Numbered from the stretch's first letter, positions 43,386 through 51,920 are shown. The stretch: 64,000 nt of DNA from Thiobacillus sp. 0-1251 (GCA_001899305.1 MKWL01000001.1:124001-188000), one strand, 5' to 3'. Numbers and translations: made by a program. Notes: generated from the letters alone by a model not told the origin.

Positions 43386-44441
43386 ATGAAAAAAGGATTT
43401 CACCGTCGAATCAGCATCACCCGCGGCGCGGCCCTGTTGTGTCTGGGGGTGGCTTTGGGTCATCCCATGCCCGGGTATGCCGACAAGCGCACGTTCGAGA
43501 TGACGATCGAGGACACCAAGATCACGCTGGTCGACAAGCAGCAATTCCACACATTCGCCTTCAATGGTCAGGTGCCGGGCCCCTTGATTCATGTCAAGGA
43601 AGGCGACGAGCTCACCGTCAACGTCAACAATCTGACCACGTTGCCGCACACGATTCACTGGCACGGCATGTTGCAAAAAGGAACCTGGCGCATGGATGGC
43701 GTGCCGGACACCACCCAGTCTGCGATCAAGCCTGGCGACACCTTTACCTACAAGTTCATTGCCGAGCCGTCCGGCACCATGTGGTACCACTGCCATGTCA
43801 ACGTCAATGAGCACGCGGCGATGCGCGGCATGTGGGGCCCCTTTATCGTCGATCCTAAAACGCCCAAGCCGATCGAGAAGAAGGTGACGAAGGACTACAT
43901 CCTGATGTTGTCCGACTGGGCGTCGAAATGGGCTTTCAAGCCGGGTTACGGCGGCGTCCCCGGGGATGTGTGGGATTACTTCACGCTCAACGGCAAGGCG
44001 TTTCCCGATTCGCAACCGCTACGAGTGAACAAGGGCGACGTGGTGCGGATCCGCCTGATTGGTGCGGGCGAGCTGACCCACTCCATCCATATACACGGCC
44101 ACGTCTTCCAGGTGGCCTTCAAGGATGGCCGTCCACTGCCCATGCCCTACGAAGCGGACACCATCATGGTCGGCCCGGGCGAACGCTACGACCTCATCCT
44201 GACCGCCGACAACCCGGGTCGCTGGATGGTGCATGACCACGTCGACTCCCACACGATGAACGGCGACAAGCCGATGGGCGGCCTGATGACGGTCATCGAA
44301 TACAACGAAATCAACCGCAACGACCCGTTCTACGCCTGGAAGGACAAGGCGTTCGTGCCAGATTTCTACTACGAGGAGTCCCTGAAAAAGCCGTACGGCA
44401 TGTACGACGCGCCGGCCTTCAAGGGCCAGGCCATTCAATAA
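43386..44441 (+). CDS. ncgA: Two-domain multicopper oxidase NcgA
   Basis: Periplasmic two-domain blue copper oxidase, 351 residues, with signal peptide to about residue 32 (AALLCLGVALGHPMPGYA). Copper motifs in domain 1 are PHTIHWHG (H88, H91, H93) and MWYHCHVNVNEHAAM with type 1 ligands C136, H143 and M146. Domain 2 has ELTHSIHIHGHVF and WMVHDHVDSHTMN. This matches the NcgA component of the Nitrosomonas nirK cluster, a laccase-like oxidase whose substrate is uncertain. The start at 43386 has GGGAGG upstream; the longer frame from 43338 would cover the NsrR site. First gene of ncgA-ncgB-ncgC-nirK. Confidence 0.88.
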   Translation: MKKGFHRRISITRGAALLCLGVALGHPMPGYADKRTFEMTIEDTKITLVDKQQFHTFAFNGQVPGPLIHVKEGDELTVNVNNLTTLPHTIHWHGMLQKGTWRMDGVPDTTQSAIKPGDTFTYKFIAEPSGTMWYHCHVNVNEHAAMRGMWGPFIVDPKTPKPIEKKVTKDYILMLSDWASKWAFKPGYGGVPGDVWDYFTLNGKAFPDSQPLRVNKGDVVRIRLIGAGELTHSIHIHGHVFQVAFKDGRPLPMPYEADTIMVGPGERYDLILTADNPGRWMVHDHVDSHTMNGDKPMGGLMTVIEYNEINRNDPFYAWKDKAFVPDFYYEESLKKPYGMYDAPAFKGQAIQ

Positions 44442-44456
44442 GCGAAAGGATCGATG

Positions 44457-45149
44457 ATGAAGTTATCTCTTCTGGCCGCATTGGCCATGGGGCTGGTCGC
44501 AGCTCCGGCATTCGCGGCAGACAGTGTCGGGGCTGGCATCCTGAAATCGCAATGCATCAGTTGCCACGCCATTGTAAAACCGGACAACGCCAGTCTCGAC
44601 CGCCTGTGGGAGCGGAAGGGGCCGGACCTGTACTACGCAGGCAGCAAGTTCAACCGGCCCTGGCTGGAAAAATGGCTGCAGAACCCGGTACGCATCCGGC
44701 CTGCGGGTGAGTTCTACACCAAGCATATCAAGGGCAGCGACAAGGAGGACGTCGTGGATGAATCCACCCTGACGCCGCATGTAAAGCTGTCGAAAGCGGA
44801 TGCGGAGGCGGTGGCCGATGCGCTCATGGCGCTGACCGGCCCGGCGGACCTGGTGACCAAGGGCGCGTTCAAGGGCGACAAGGTGAGCATGTCCATGGGG
44901 GCGATGTTCTTCAACAAGCTCCGCGGCTGCGCCGCCTGCCATCAGGCCAAGCCTGGAACCGGCGGTTCCTCGGGGCCTGAGCTCTACACCGCAGGCGAGC
45001 GTCTGCAGCCCGATTACATCTACAGCTACATCAAGAACCCGCAGGCGGTCGATCCGCACATCTGGATGCCCACGCTCAACCTGGCCGAACCGGATCTGCA
45101 ACGACTGACGGGTTACATCCTGCAACTCAGCGCATCGGAGGGGAAATGA
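44457..45149 (+). CDS. ncgB: Diheme cytochrome c NcgB
   Basis: Periplasmic c-type cytochrome with two heme sites, CISCH (near residue 34) and CAACH (near residue 160). Signal peptide is MKLSLLAALAMGLVAAPAFA. AAAGGA lies 6 bases before the second of two tandem ATGs (44457; the other is 44454). Possible distal Met ligands lie in the second half (HIWMPTLNLAE). It follows ncgA by 15 bases and overlaps ncgC (ATGA). By analogy with the Nitrosomonas cluster it should relay electrons to NirK or to the NcgA oxidase. Confidence 0.88.
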   Translation: MKLSLLAALAMGLVAAPAFAADSVGAGILKSQCISCHAIVKPDNASLDRLWERKGPDLYYAGSKFNRPWLEKWLQNPVRIRPAGEFYTKHIKGSDKEDVVDESTLTPHVKLSKADAEAVADALMALTGPADLVTKGAFKGDKVSMSMGAMFFNKLRGCAACHQAKPGTGGSSGPELYTAGERLQPDYIYSYIKNPQAVDPHIWMPTLNLAEPDLQRLTGYILQLSASEGK

Positions 45150-45544
45150 AAATGAATTTCGGTCCGCGCATGCCCGCATTCCTGCAGGCAGGGCTCCTCG
45201 TGGCCACCTGTTTCGTGTCCGGCGGCCCTGCCTCGGCAGATGAGCCGTACACGCAGCGTGCGCTACGGAACTACAACACCTACTGCGTTCAGTGCCACGG
45301 CATCAACCGCAATGGCAGAGGAATCAACAGTCGCGATATGTCGGTCCAGCCACGGGATCACAGCGACGCGAAGGGGATGGGCGACATTCCCAACGAGGAA
45401 ATATTTCACGTCATCAAGGACGGCGGGCTGGCAGTGAACAAGTCGGTCCTCATGCCGGCCTGGGGCAACGTCATGAATGACGAGGAAATCAAGGAGTTGG
45501 TGGCGTATCTACGCTTTGTCTGCAACTGTGGTTCGGGTAAATAA
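45146..45544 (+). CDS. ncgC: Monoheme cytochrome c NcgC
   Basis: Small periplasmic cytochrome c, 132 residues, with signal peptide (FLQAGLLVATCFVSGGPASA) and one heme motif CVQCH in RNYNTYCVQCHGINRNGRG. The distal Met is probably in VLMPAWGNVMNDEEIKELV, a cytochrome_CBB3-type ending. Tail FVCNCGSGK adds two cysteines of unclear role. Overlaps ncgB by 4 bases and is followed 14 bases later by nirK. Likely an electron donor in the nitrite reduction chain. Confidence 0.88.
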   Translation: MKMNFGPRMPAFLQAGLLVATCFVSGGPASADEPYTQRALRNYNTYCVQCHGINRNGRGINSRDMSVQPRDHSDAKGMGDIPNEEIFHVIKDGGLAVNKSVLMPAWGNVMNDEEIKELVAYLRFVCNCGSGK

Positions 45545-45558
45545 CAAGGAGCTTCAAA

Positions 45559-46494
45559 ATGAAACAAAACAAGATGCTGGGGATGGCGCTGGCAGGCGTG
45601 ACGGCATTGTCGATGCTGTCATTCCAGGCCGAGGCGAAAACGGTGCAAGTCACGCTGCACGCAACGGAAGTGGATTTGCCGATCGATAACAAGGGGACGA
45701 TGTACCGAACCTGGACCTTCGACGGCAAGGTGCCGGGCCCAGTGGTTCGGGTTACCGAAGGCGACACGGTCGAGTTCACGCTGATCAACGACAAGACCAA
45801 CAAGAATTCACACTCCATGGATTTCCATGCGGCGCGACTGGATGTGGTGAAGGACTTCGGGTCCATCAAGCCGGGCGAGGAGAAGCACTACACTTTTACC
45901 GCCAATTATCCAGGCGTGTTCTTCTACCACTGCGGCTCCGATCCGATGATCCAGCACATCGCACGCGGCATGTTCGGGACAATCATCGTCGATCCGAAGG
46001 ATGCCCATGCCATGCCGAAGGCGGATCGCGAATACGTGCTGATCCAGTCCGAGCTCTATCCGAACCCGGACGCCAAGGAAGACATGATGCAGAACAAGTG
46101 GAGCAACGTCATGTTCAACGGCGGCATCTTCAAGTATGACCCGGTGCACGATCCGGCAGCGACCCGTTGGTTGCAGGCCAAGCCGGGCGAGCGTGTGCGC
46201 GTCTACTTCGTCAACGCGGGTCCCAACGAGTTTTCATCCTTCCATCCGATCGCGGGCATCTGGGATGCGGTCTACCCCAGCGGCAACCCGAAGAACGTGG
46301 AGCATGGCCTGCAAAGTTTTGTCGTGGGACCGGGCGACGCAGCGACATTCGACCTGATCTCGCCCAAGGAAGGCGCCAATGCGATTGTGACCCACTCGCT
46401 GAAGGCTGCTCTCACGGGGGCCATCGCAGTGATCATGTTCAGCAATGATGCCGATCCCAACATGGGCCACGGCGAGCAGATCCTCGTTCGCTGA
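45559..46494 (+). CDS. nirK: Copper-containing nitrite reductase NirK
   Basis: Periplasmic copper enzyme reducing nitrite to NO. The 311-residue protein has a signal peptide (MLGMALAGVTALSMLSFQAEA) and all catalytic residues. Type 1 Cu ligands are H85, C125, H133 and M138 (HSMDFH, FFYHCGSDPMIQHIARGM). Type 2 Cu ligands are H90, H124 and H279 (VTHSLKAALTGA). The catalytic pair is D88 and H229 (SSFHPIAGIWDAV). The C-x7-H spacing of the type 1 loop is one shorter than in Alcaligenes/Achromobacter NirK and resembles the ammonia-oxidiser type. Last gene of the NsrR-controlled cluster, followed by a strong hairpin. No NO reductase gene is seen nearby. Confidence 0.93.
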   Translation: MKQNKMLGMALAGVTALSMLSFQAEAKTVQVTLHATEVDLPIDNKGTMYRTWTFDGKVPGPVVRVTEGDTVEFTLINDKTNKNSHSMDFHAARLDVVKDFGSIKPGEEKHYTFTANYPGVFFYHCGSDPMIQHIARGMFGTIIVDPKDAHAMPKADREYVLIQSELYPNPDAKEDMMQNKWSNVMFNGGIFKYDPVHDPAATRWLQAKPGERVRVYFVNAGPNEFSSFHPIAGIWDAVYPSGNPKNVEHGLQSFVVGPGDAATFDLISPKEGANAIVTHSLKAALTGAIAVIMFSNDADPNMGHGEQILVR

Positions 46495-46511
46495 TTGCAA
46501 GAAAGTGATGG

Positions 46512-46546
46512 GCGTCGAGCACCCAGCTGAGATGGGTGCTCGACGC
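46512..46546 (+). terminator. Strong hairpin after nirK
   Basis: Perfect 13-bp stem: arms GCGTCGAGCACCC (46512-46524) and GGGTGCTCGACGC (46534-46546), 9-base loop, 17 bases after the nirK stop. There is no T tract, so it may stabilise the nirK mRNA end or act as a rho-assisted end; it marks the boundary to the copper genes. Confidence 0.6.
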
Positions 46547-46571
46547 TCACTCAACATATGGAGACCCTCCC

Positions 46572-46865
46572 ATGAATATCAAACGACAGTCGAACCCCGT
46601 CGTACGCGTGCTGGCGAATGTATCGTTCCTTGCCGTACTCGCCGGCGTCGCGCCGGGATACGCCGCTCAAGTGGCAAGCCAGGATGGAGGCGTGCCTGCA
46701 ACACATACCAGGATGTCCAGCAACGACCGGCCGGATTCGCTCGCACCGCACAATGCCGAGGACAACTGGACATGCCCCATGCATCCCGAGATTCATCGCC
46801 ACGAACCCGGAAAGTGCCCCGTGTGCAAGATGAAACTGGTCAAGGCCAAGCCGAAGAACGTCTAG
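46572..46865 (+). CDS. Small exported heavy-metal-binding domain protein
   Basis: A 97-residue periplasmic protein with signal peptide (VRVLANVSFLAVLAGVAPGYA) and one heavy-metal-binding domain: WTCPMHPEIHRHEPGKCPVC then KMKLVKAKPK. The CPMHP and CPxCxM pattern is the module found at the N-terminus of many CusB proteins; the next gene's product carries its own copy. It probably binds Cu(I)/Cu(II) or a related soft metal. It may replace the chaperone CusF, which is absent. It lies between nirK and the cusB-like gene, 57 bases before the latter. Confidence 0.8.
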   Translation: MNIKRQSNPVVRVLANVSFLAVLAGVAPGYAAQVASQDGGVPATHTRMSSNDRPDSLAPHNAEDNWTCPMHPEIHRHEPGKCPVCKMKLVKAKPKNV

Positions 46866-46922
46866 CCGCTGCGATCTGGATGGTCTTTTGATTCGCGTCA
46901 GTAACAGGCTGGATATCCTCCC

Positions 46923-48239
46923 ATGACCTCGTCGTTTGTTCGTACGTTGTATTACGGTGTGCTGCTGGCCGTTCCTGTCTGCATGGCAGGCGTCGCGTAT
47001 TTTGCAGAACGGCTTCCGGGCGTGAGGTCGGATAGCATCGTGCAGTCCGCGCAGGCTTCGGATCGCCTTGAGCCGCTGGATGGAACGGCGGGCATCCGGA
47101 AAATGTGGGTCTGCCCCATGCACCCCAATATTCTCCAGGACCACCCCGGGTCTTGCCCGATATGCGGAATGGATCTGGTGGAGACGGGCGCTGCACATGA
47201 TCATCGCACAGCGGGCATACAGGTCGACACGGCGTTGCAGCAGCGCATGGGCATGCGGTTGGCGGATGTGACGACGCACCGTATGAGCCGGGCGGTGCAT
47301 ACCTACGGCAACGTCGGAATCGACGAGACTTCCCTTTACAGCATCAGCCCCAAGATCGACGGCTGGATTCGCAAACTGCATGTCAGCGCACCGGGACAGC
47401 GGGTCACCGCAGGGCAGATCCTGTATGAGATCTATTCGCCCGAACTGGTGCAGCGCCAGCGCGAATATATCGAGCTGCTGCAGCGGCGGGATCAGCTGCT
47501 GGAAAACATGACGGATTATTCCGGCCAGAATGCCCAAATGGCCGCCAGCTTGGCACGCGAACGCATCCGTACGCGGGATAAGTTCGCCTATGCCGATGTC
47601 AGCGACGCCACGCTCGCCGCCATCGAGTCCACCCGCCGCACGATTGACCGTGTACCGGTGTATGCCGCCCGATCCGGCTTTGTCACCCAGATCGGCGTGC
47701 GGGAGGGGGACTACGTGACGCCGATGACCAAGCTGTTGACCGTGGCCGATGTCGCCACGGTCTGGATCGACATTGTCCTGTACCCCGACCAGCTCGAATG
47801 GGTCAGGGAGGGCGACGACGTGACCGTGACGTTTCCTCATTCCGGGCGACCGCCGCTGACCGGGCATCTCGCGTTCGCCTTGCCTACGGTGGATGGCGCG
47901 ACGCGCACCGCCCGGGCACGCCTGACGGTGAAGAACACGGATCGCCAGCTTCGGCCGGGCGCATTCGTGGATGTCGTCATTGCCACGCATCCGCGAACGG
48001 CGCTCGCGGTACCGCGTTCGGCCGTGATTCGTACCGGCCGGGGCGACCGGGTCATGCTGGCGCGGGAAGGCGGGCATTTCATGCCGGTTCCCGTGGAAAC
48101 AGGCATCGAGAGCGGCGACCTCGTCGAGATCACCGACGGATTGCAGGAGGGCGCGCGGGTCGCCGTGAGCGGGCAGTTTCTGCTGGATGCGGCGGCCTCC
48201 TTGAATGATTCCATGCAGCGCATGCAGAACAGCCGCTGA
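46923..48239 (+). CDS. cusB: CusB-like heavy metal RND adaptor
   Basis: Periplasmic adaptor of a copper/silver-type efflux system, 438 residues. An N-terminal membrane segment (residues 8-24) is followed by a heavy-metal-binding domain (MWVCPMHPNILQDHPGSCPI then CGMDLVETG, about residues 61-90). The adaptor core follows: lipoyl region ISPKIDGWIRKLHVSAPGQR, helical hairpin with YIELLQRRDQLLENM, and barrel GFVTQIGVREGDYVTPMTKL. C-terminal regions match CusB. The stop is 2 bases before cusA. No outer membrane component gene (cusC) is in the cluster. Confidence 0.88.
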   Translation: MTSSFVRTLYYGVLLAVPVCMAGVAYFAERLPGVRSDSIVQSAQASDRLEPLDGTAGIRKMWVCPMHPNILQDHPGSCPICGMDLVETGAAHDHRTAGIQVDTALQQRMGMRLADVTTHRMSRAVHTYGNVGIDETSLYSISPKIDGWIRKLHVSAPGQRVTAGQILYEIYSPELVQRQREYIELLQRRDQLLENMTDYSGQNAQMAASLARERIRTRDKFAYADVSDATLAAIESTRRTIDRVPVYAARSGFVTQIGVREGDYVTPMTKLLTVADVATVWIDIVLYPDQLEWVREGDDVTVTFPHSGRPPLTGHLAFALPTVDGATRTARARLTVKNTDRQLRPGAFVDVVIATHPRTALAVPRSAVIRTGRGDRVMLAREGGHFMPVPVETGIESGDLVEITDGLQEGARVAVSGQFLLDAAASLNDSMQRMQNSR

Positions 48240-48241
48240 GC

Positions 48242-51200
48242 ATGATCCGGCGAATCATCGAGTGGTCGCTCGCCAACCGATTGTTGGTGCTGCTGGCCAC
48301 GCTGCTGCTGGCGGCCTGGGGCGTATATTCCGCGCAGACTATTGCGCTGGATGCGATACCGGACCTGTCCGATACCCAGGTCATCGTCAAGACGGCGTAT
48401 CCCGGCCAGTCGCCACAGCTCGTTGAAGATTCGGTGACCTATCCGCTGACGTCGAGCCTGTTGTCGGTGCCGGGCGCCACGGCCGTGCGCGGTTTTTCCA
48501 TGTTCGGCGAGTCCTATGTCTACGTCATTTTCAAGGACGGCGTCGATCCGTACTGGGCACGTTCCCGCGTGCTGGAATATCTGAGCCAGGCGGCGTCACG
48601 GCTGCCGGCGGGGGTGACGCCCACACTGGGACCCGATGCATCCGGCACAGGCTGGATATTCGAATACGCGCTGGTGGATCGCCACCATCGCTACGATGCG
48701 GACCAGTTGCGGGCAGTCCAGGATTTCTACCTGAAATACGAGTTGCAGGGCCTGCCCGGCGTGGCCGAGGTGGCCAGTGTCGGCGGCATGGTGCGCCAGT
48801 TCCAGATCGAGGTGGATCCGAACCGCCTGGCCGCCTACGGGATTTCGCTGGAACAGGTCAGCCATGCGGTGCGCGACAGCAATCTCTCGGGCGGCGGGTC
48901 GGTCATGGAGATGGCGCGCGCCGAATACATGATCCGCGCCAATGGCTATCTGAAGACGCTGGACGATTTCCGCACAATCCCTTTGGGCACGGATGCCGAG
49001 GGTGTCCCCATTCGGCTGCAGGATGTGGCACATGTCCAGACGGGACCGGAAGCGCGGCGAGGGGTAGCCGACCTCGACGGCGAAGGCGACGTCACCGGCG
49101 GTATCGTGGTCATGCGTTATGGCAATAATGCGCTGGAAACCGCAACACGCGTCAAGGCCCGTCTCAAGGAACTGCAGGCGGGCCTGCCGCCCGGTGTCGA
49201 GCTGGTGATCACGTATGACCGCTCCGGTCTCATCACGCGCGCCATCGACAATCTGCGCAGCAAACTGGTGGAAGAGACCTTGATGGTGGCGCTGGTCTGT
49301 CTGCTGTTCCTGTTCCACCTGCGCTCGTCCCTGGTTGCCGCGCTCACCCTGCCGGTCGGCATCCTCGCGGCGTTCATTGTGATGAAGCAGCAGGGCGTGA
49401 GCGCCAACATCATGTCTCTAGGCGGCATCGCCATCGCCATCGGCGCCATGGTGGATGCGGCCATCGTGATGATCGAGAACATGCACAAGCACCTTGAGCG
49501 GGCCGGACCCGGCAGCGACTATTGGGCGGTTGCGCGCGCCAGTTCGGTCGAAGTCGGCCCCGCGCTCTTCTTCTCGCTGCTCATCATCACGGTGTCCTTC
49601 CTGCCGGTTTTTGCGCTCTCGGGCCAGGAAGGGAAACTGTTCGCGCCGCTTGCCTACACCAAGACTTATGCCATGGCGGCGAGCGCAGCGCTGGCCGTCA
49701 CGCTGACGCCGGTGCTGATGGGCTATTTCATTCGCGGCCGTATCGTCCATGAGCGCAGCAATCCGCTCAACCGCATGCTGCAGGCGCTTTATCGGCCGGC
49801 ACTGCTGGCGTCGCTGAATCACCCCAAACGGGTGCTGCTGCTGGCCGTCCTGCTGCTGGCCAGCGCGGCATGGCCCGTATCCCGTCTGGGTAGCGAGTTC
49901 ATGCCGCCGCTGTACGAGGGTGATCTGCTGTATATGCCGACCACGCTGCCGGGCGTGTCCGTCGACGAGGCCGCCAATATTCTGCAGATTACCGATCGGC
50001 TGATCCGCCAGATGCCGGAAGTGGCGCGCGTGTTCGGCAAGGCTGGCCGCGCCGACAGCGCAACCGACCCTGCGCCGCTGTCCATGCTGGAAACCACCAT
50101 CTTGCTTAAACCAAGAAATGAATGGCCGCCGGGTGAGACAGTAGAGGAACTGATCCAGAAGCTTGACCGTGCCGTACAGTTGCCCGGTCTGACCAATTCC
50201 TGGGGCTATCCGATTCGTACCCGCATCGACATGTTGTCCACCGGCATCCGCACAGCGGTCGGCATCAAGATCACCGGCCCCGATTTGGCCGGGATCGCCG
50301 CGCTGGCGGAAACGCTCGAAGCCACGCTGAAGAACGTCCCCGGAACGCGCGCCGTATTCGGCGAACGCGTCACCGGTGGGCGGTATCTGGATATCGATAT
50401 CGACCGCGCACAGGCTGCGCGCTACGGCGTAACCGTTGCGGCGATTCAGCGCCTGATCCAAAGCGCCATCGGCGGTGAGAACATCGGTACGGTTGTGGAC
50501 GGGCGCGAACGGTTTTCCATCAACCTGCGCTATCCGCGCGCTTTGCGTGACTCGATGGAGACGCTTGCCGAAAGCCGGATTGCCACCCCGTCCGGAATCC
50601 AGGTGCCGCTCGGGACAGTCGCCCGCCTGCGCATCGCCGACGGGCCGGCCGAAATCAAGAGCGAAAACGGACGCCTGACCGGCTACGTCTATCTCGACAT
50701 CGAAGGCCGGGACTTGGGCGGCTACGTCGAAGCGGCCCGGCAGGTGGTCGACACCCAGGTCAAGCTGCCGCCTGGCTACGCCATCGCCTGGTCCGGCCAG
50801 TACGCGAATCTGCAGCATGCCAGGCAAAAAATGCTGTGGCTGATTCCGCTCACCGTGCTGCTGGTTCTGCTGCTGCTCTACCTGCACTTCCGCGAGCCAG
50901 GCAAGGTGGTATTGGTCGCCGTCTGCCTGCCGTTTTCCCTGGTGGGCGGATTCTGGCTGGTCTACTGGCTAGGCTACAACTTGTCGGTGGCGGTGGGCGT
51001 CGGCTTCATCGCGTTGGCGGGCGTGGCGGCGGAGTTCGGTGTCGTGATGTTGCTCTATATCGACAAGGCCGTCGAGGAATCCCGGCAGTTGGGCTGCCAG
51101 TCGGTTGATCGCGTCGTGCTCCGGCAGGCGGTCGTCCAGGGCGCGCTCATGCGTGTGCGGCCCAAGATGATGACAGTGGCGGTGATCGTGGCGGGCCTGC

Positions 51201-51367
51201 TGCCCGTCATGTTCAGCGATGGTGCCGGCTCCGAAGCGATGAAGCGGATTGCCGCGCCGTTGGTGGGTGGCATGCTGACGGCACCGCTGCTGTCGCTTTT
51301 CGTCATCCCGGCGCTGTACTGGAGTTGGCAGGGGCGTGGCGCGCATTCTCAAACTGGAAATGATTGA
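48242..51367 (+). CDS. cusA: CusA/CzcA-family heavy metal efflux RND permease
   Basis: Inner-membrane proton-driven metal pump, 1041 residues, HME-RND family. It starts MIRRIIEWSLANRLLVLLAT. Features: TM4 motif GAMVDAAIVMIENMHKHLER, typical of CusA/CzcA with a single Asp replacing the DD of drug pumps; porter-domain VPGATAVRGFSMFGESYVYV; and the conserved GIRTAVGIKITGPDLAGIAA. The C-terminal half has GVAAEFGVVMLLYIDKAVEE and MRVRPKMMTVAVIVAGLLPV. The Met-rich and GIRT features favour Cu(I)/Ag(I). Directly follows cusB. Converges on arsR. Confidence 0.92.
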   Translation: MIRRIIEWSLANRLLVLLATLLLAAWGVYSAQTIALDAIPDLSDTQVIVKTAYPGQSPQLVEDSVTYPLTSSLLSVPGATAVRGFSMFGESYVYVIFKDGVDPYWARSRVLEYLSQAASRLPAGVTPTLGPDASGTGWIFEYALVDRHHRYDADQLRAVQDFYLKYELQGLPGVAEVASVGGMVRQFQIEVDPNRLAAYGISLEQVSHAVRDSNLSGGGSVMEMARAEYMIRANGYLKTLDDFRTIPLGTDAEGVPIRLQDVAHVQTGPEARRGVADLDGEGDVTGGIVVMRYGNNALETATRVKARLKELQAGLPPGVELVITYDRSGLITRAIDNLRSKLVEETLMVALVCLLFLFHLRSSLVAALTLPVGILAAFIVMKQQGVSANIMSLGGIAIAIGAMVDAAIVMIENMHKHLERAGPGSDYWAVARASSVEVGPALFFSLLIITVSFLPVFALSGQEGKLFAPLAYTKTYAMAASAALAVTLTPVLMGYFIRGRIVHERSNPLNRMLQALYRPALLASLNHPKRVLLLAVLLLASAAWPVSRLGSEFMPPLYEGDLLYMPTTLPGVSVDEAANILQITDRLIRQMPEVARVFGKAGRADSATDPAPLSMLETTILLKPRNEWPPGETVEELIQKLDRAVQLPGLTNSWGYPIRTRIDMLSTGIRTAVGIKITGPDLAGIAALAETLEATLKNVPGTRAVFGERVTGGRYLDIDIDRAQAARYGVTVAAIQRLIQSAIGGENIGTVVDGRERFSINLRYPRALRDSMETLAESRIATPSGIQVPLGTVARLRIADGPAEIKSENGRLTGYVYLDIEGRDLGGYVEAARQVVDTQVKLPPGYAIAWSGQYANLQHARQKMLWLIPLTVLLVLLLLYLHFREPGKVVLVAVCLPFSLVGGFWLVYWLGYNLSVAVGVGFIALAGVAAEFGVVMLLYIDKAVEESRQLGCQSVDRVVLRQAVVQGALMRVRPKMMTVAVIVAGLLPVMFSDGAGSEAMKRIAAPLVGGMLTAPLLSLFVIPALYWSWQGRGAHSQTGND

Positions 51368-51433
51368 GTGGCATTCGAAACACAAGGCCCGGCACGCCTG
51401 TGCGTGGCCAGGCCCTGGGTACGGCGGCTTGAC

Positions 51434-51757
51434 TTACTTGGTGAAACCGCAGAAGACGTCGCGCATCATGCCCAGAAGCTTCAGGGTGCGGGTGTCGCCC
51501 ACGCGATAAAACACGCGATTGGCATCCTTGCGGGTGCGCAGCACGCCTTTGTCGCGCAGGATGGCGAGGTGCTGCGAGATATTGCTTTGCGACGTGCCGA
51601 CATGGTCGACGATGTCCTGGACACTGACTTCCTTGTCGCCCAGTACGCAAAGAATTTTCAGGCGCAGAGGATGTGACATGGCTTTCATCGCACGCGAGGC
51701 TTGCTCGATGTGCTCATCCTTGTCCATGAGGTCCACTTGATCCCAGTCAGCTGCCAT
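51434..51757 (-). CDS. ArsR-family regulator, BigR/SqrR-like dithiol type
   Basis: Winged-helix repressor of 107 residues. The second of two nearby ATGs (51757) was chosen because GAGGA lies 6 bases upstream; the first (51763) is too close to it. Helix-turn-helix is VGTSQSNISQHLAILRDKGV, wing TRKDANRVFYRV. Cys37 sits in LRLKILCVLGDKEVS and Cys103 in GMMRDVFCGF. This is the two-cysteine layout of BigR/SqrR/YgaV persulfide sensors rather than the ELCVC metal site of ArsR/SmtB. The sensed signal is inference. It is convergent with cusA and divergent from gpmI. A TATAATCT motif in its promoter recurs at the RND operon promoter. Confidence 0.85.
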   Translation of the reverse strand: MAADWDQVDLMDKDEHIEQASRAMKAMSHPLRLKILCVLGDKEVSVQDIVDHVGTSQSNISQHLAILRDKGVLRTRKDANRVFYRVGDTRTLKLLGMMRDVFCGFTK

Positions 51758-51825
51758 ATTCATTCCTCAGTCCTACGGGTCCCGTAACGGCGCGGCTAAC
51801 TCCGTCAAAATACGGCCGTGCGTTA

Positions 51826-51880
51826 CTTATAATCTTACTTATTGGATTGCGTATAGATTAGCAATCACGCATATATTAAA
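51826..51880. promoter_or_regulatory. AT-rich arsR/gpmI divergent promoter region with TATAATCT motif
   Basis: The 163-base gap between the arsR-type gene and gpmI is strikingly AT-rich from about 51820. It contains TATAATCTTA (51828-51837), matching the TATAATCTAA of the RND operon promoter, and a near relative GTATAGATTAGCAAT, whose complement reads CTAATCTATAC. These look like operator half-sites for autoregulation. No ribosome-binding site precedes gpmI. Confidence 0.5.
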
Positions 51881-51920
51881 ATATTTCCACGAAAACGAGT
51901 CAGGTTATATAAATTTTTTC

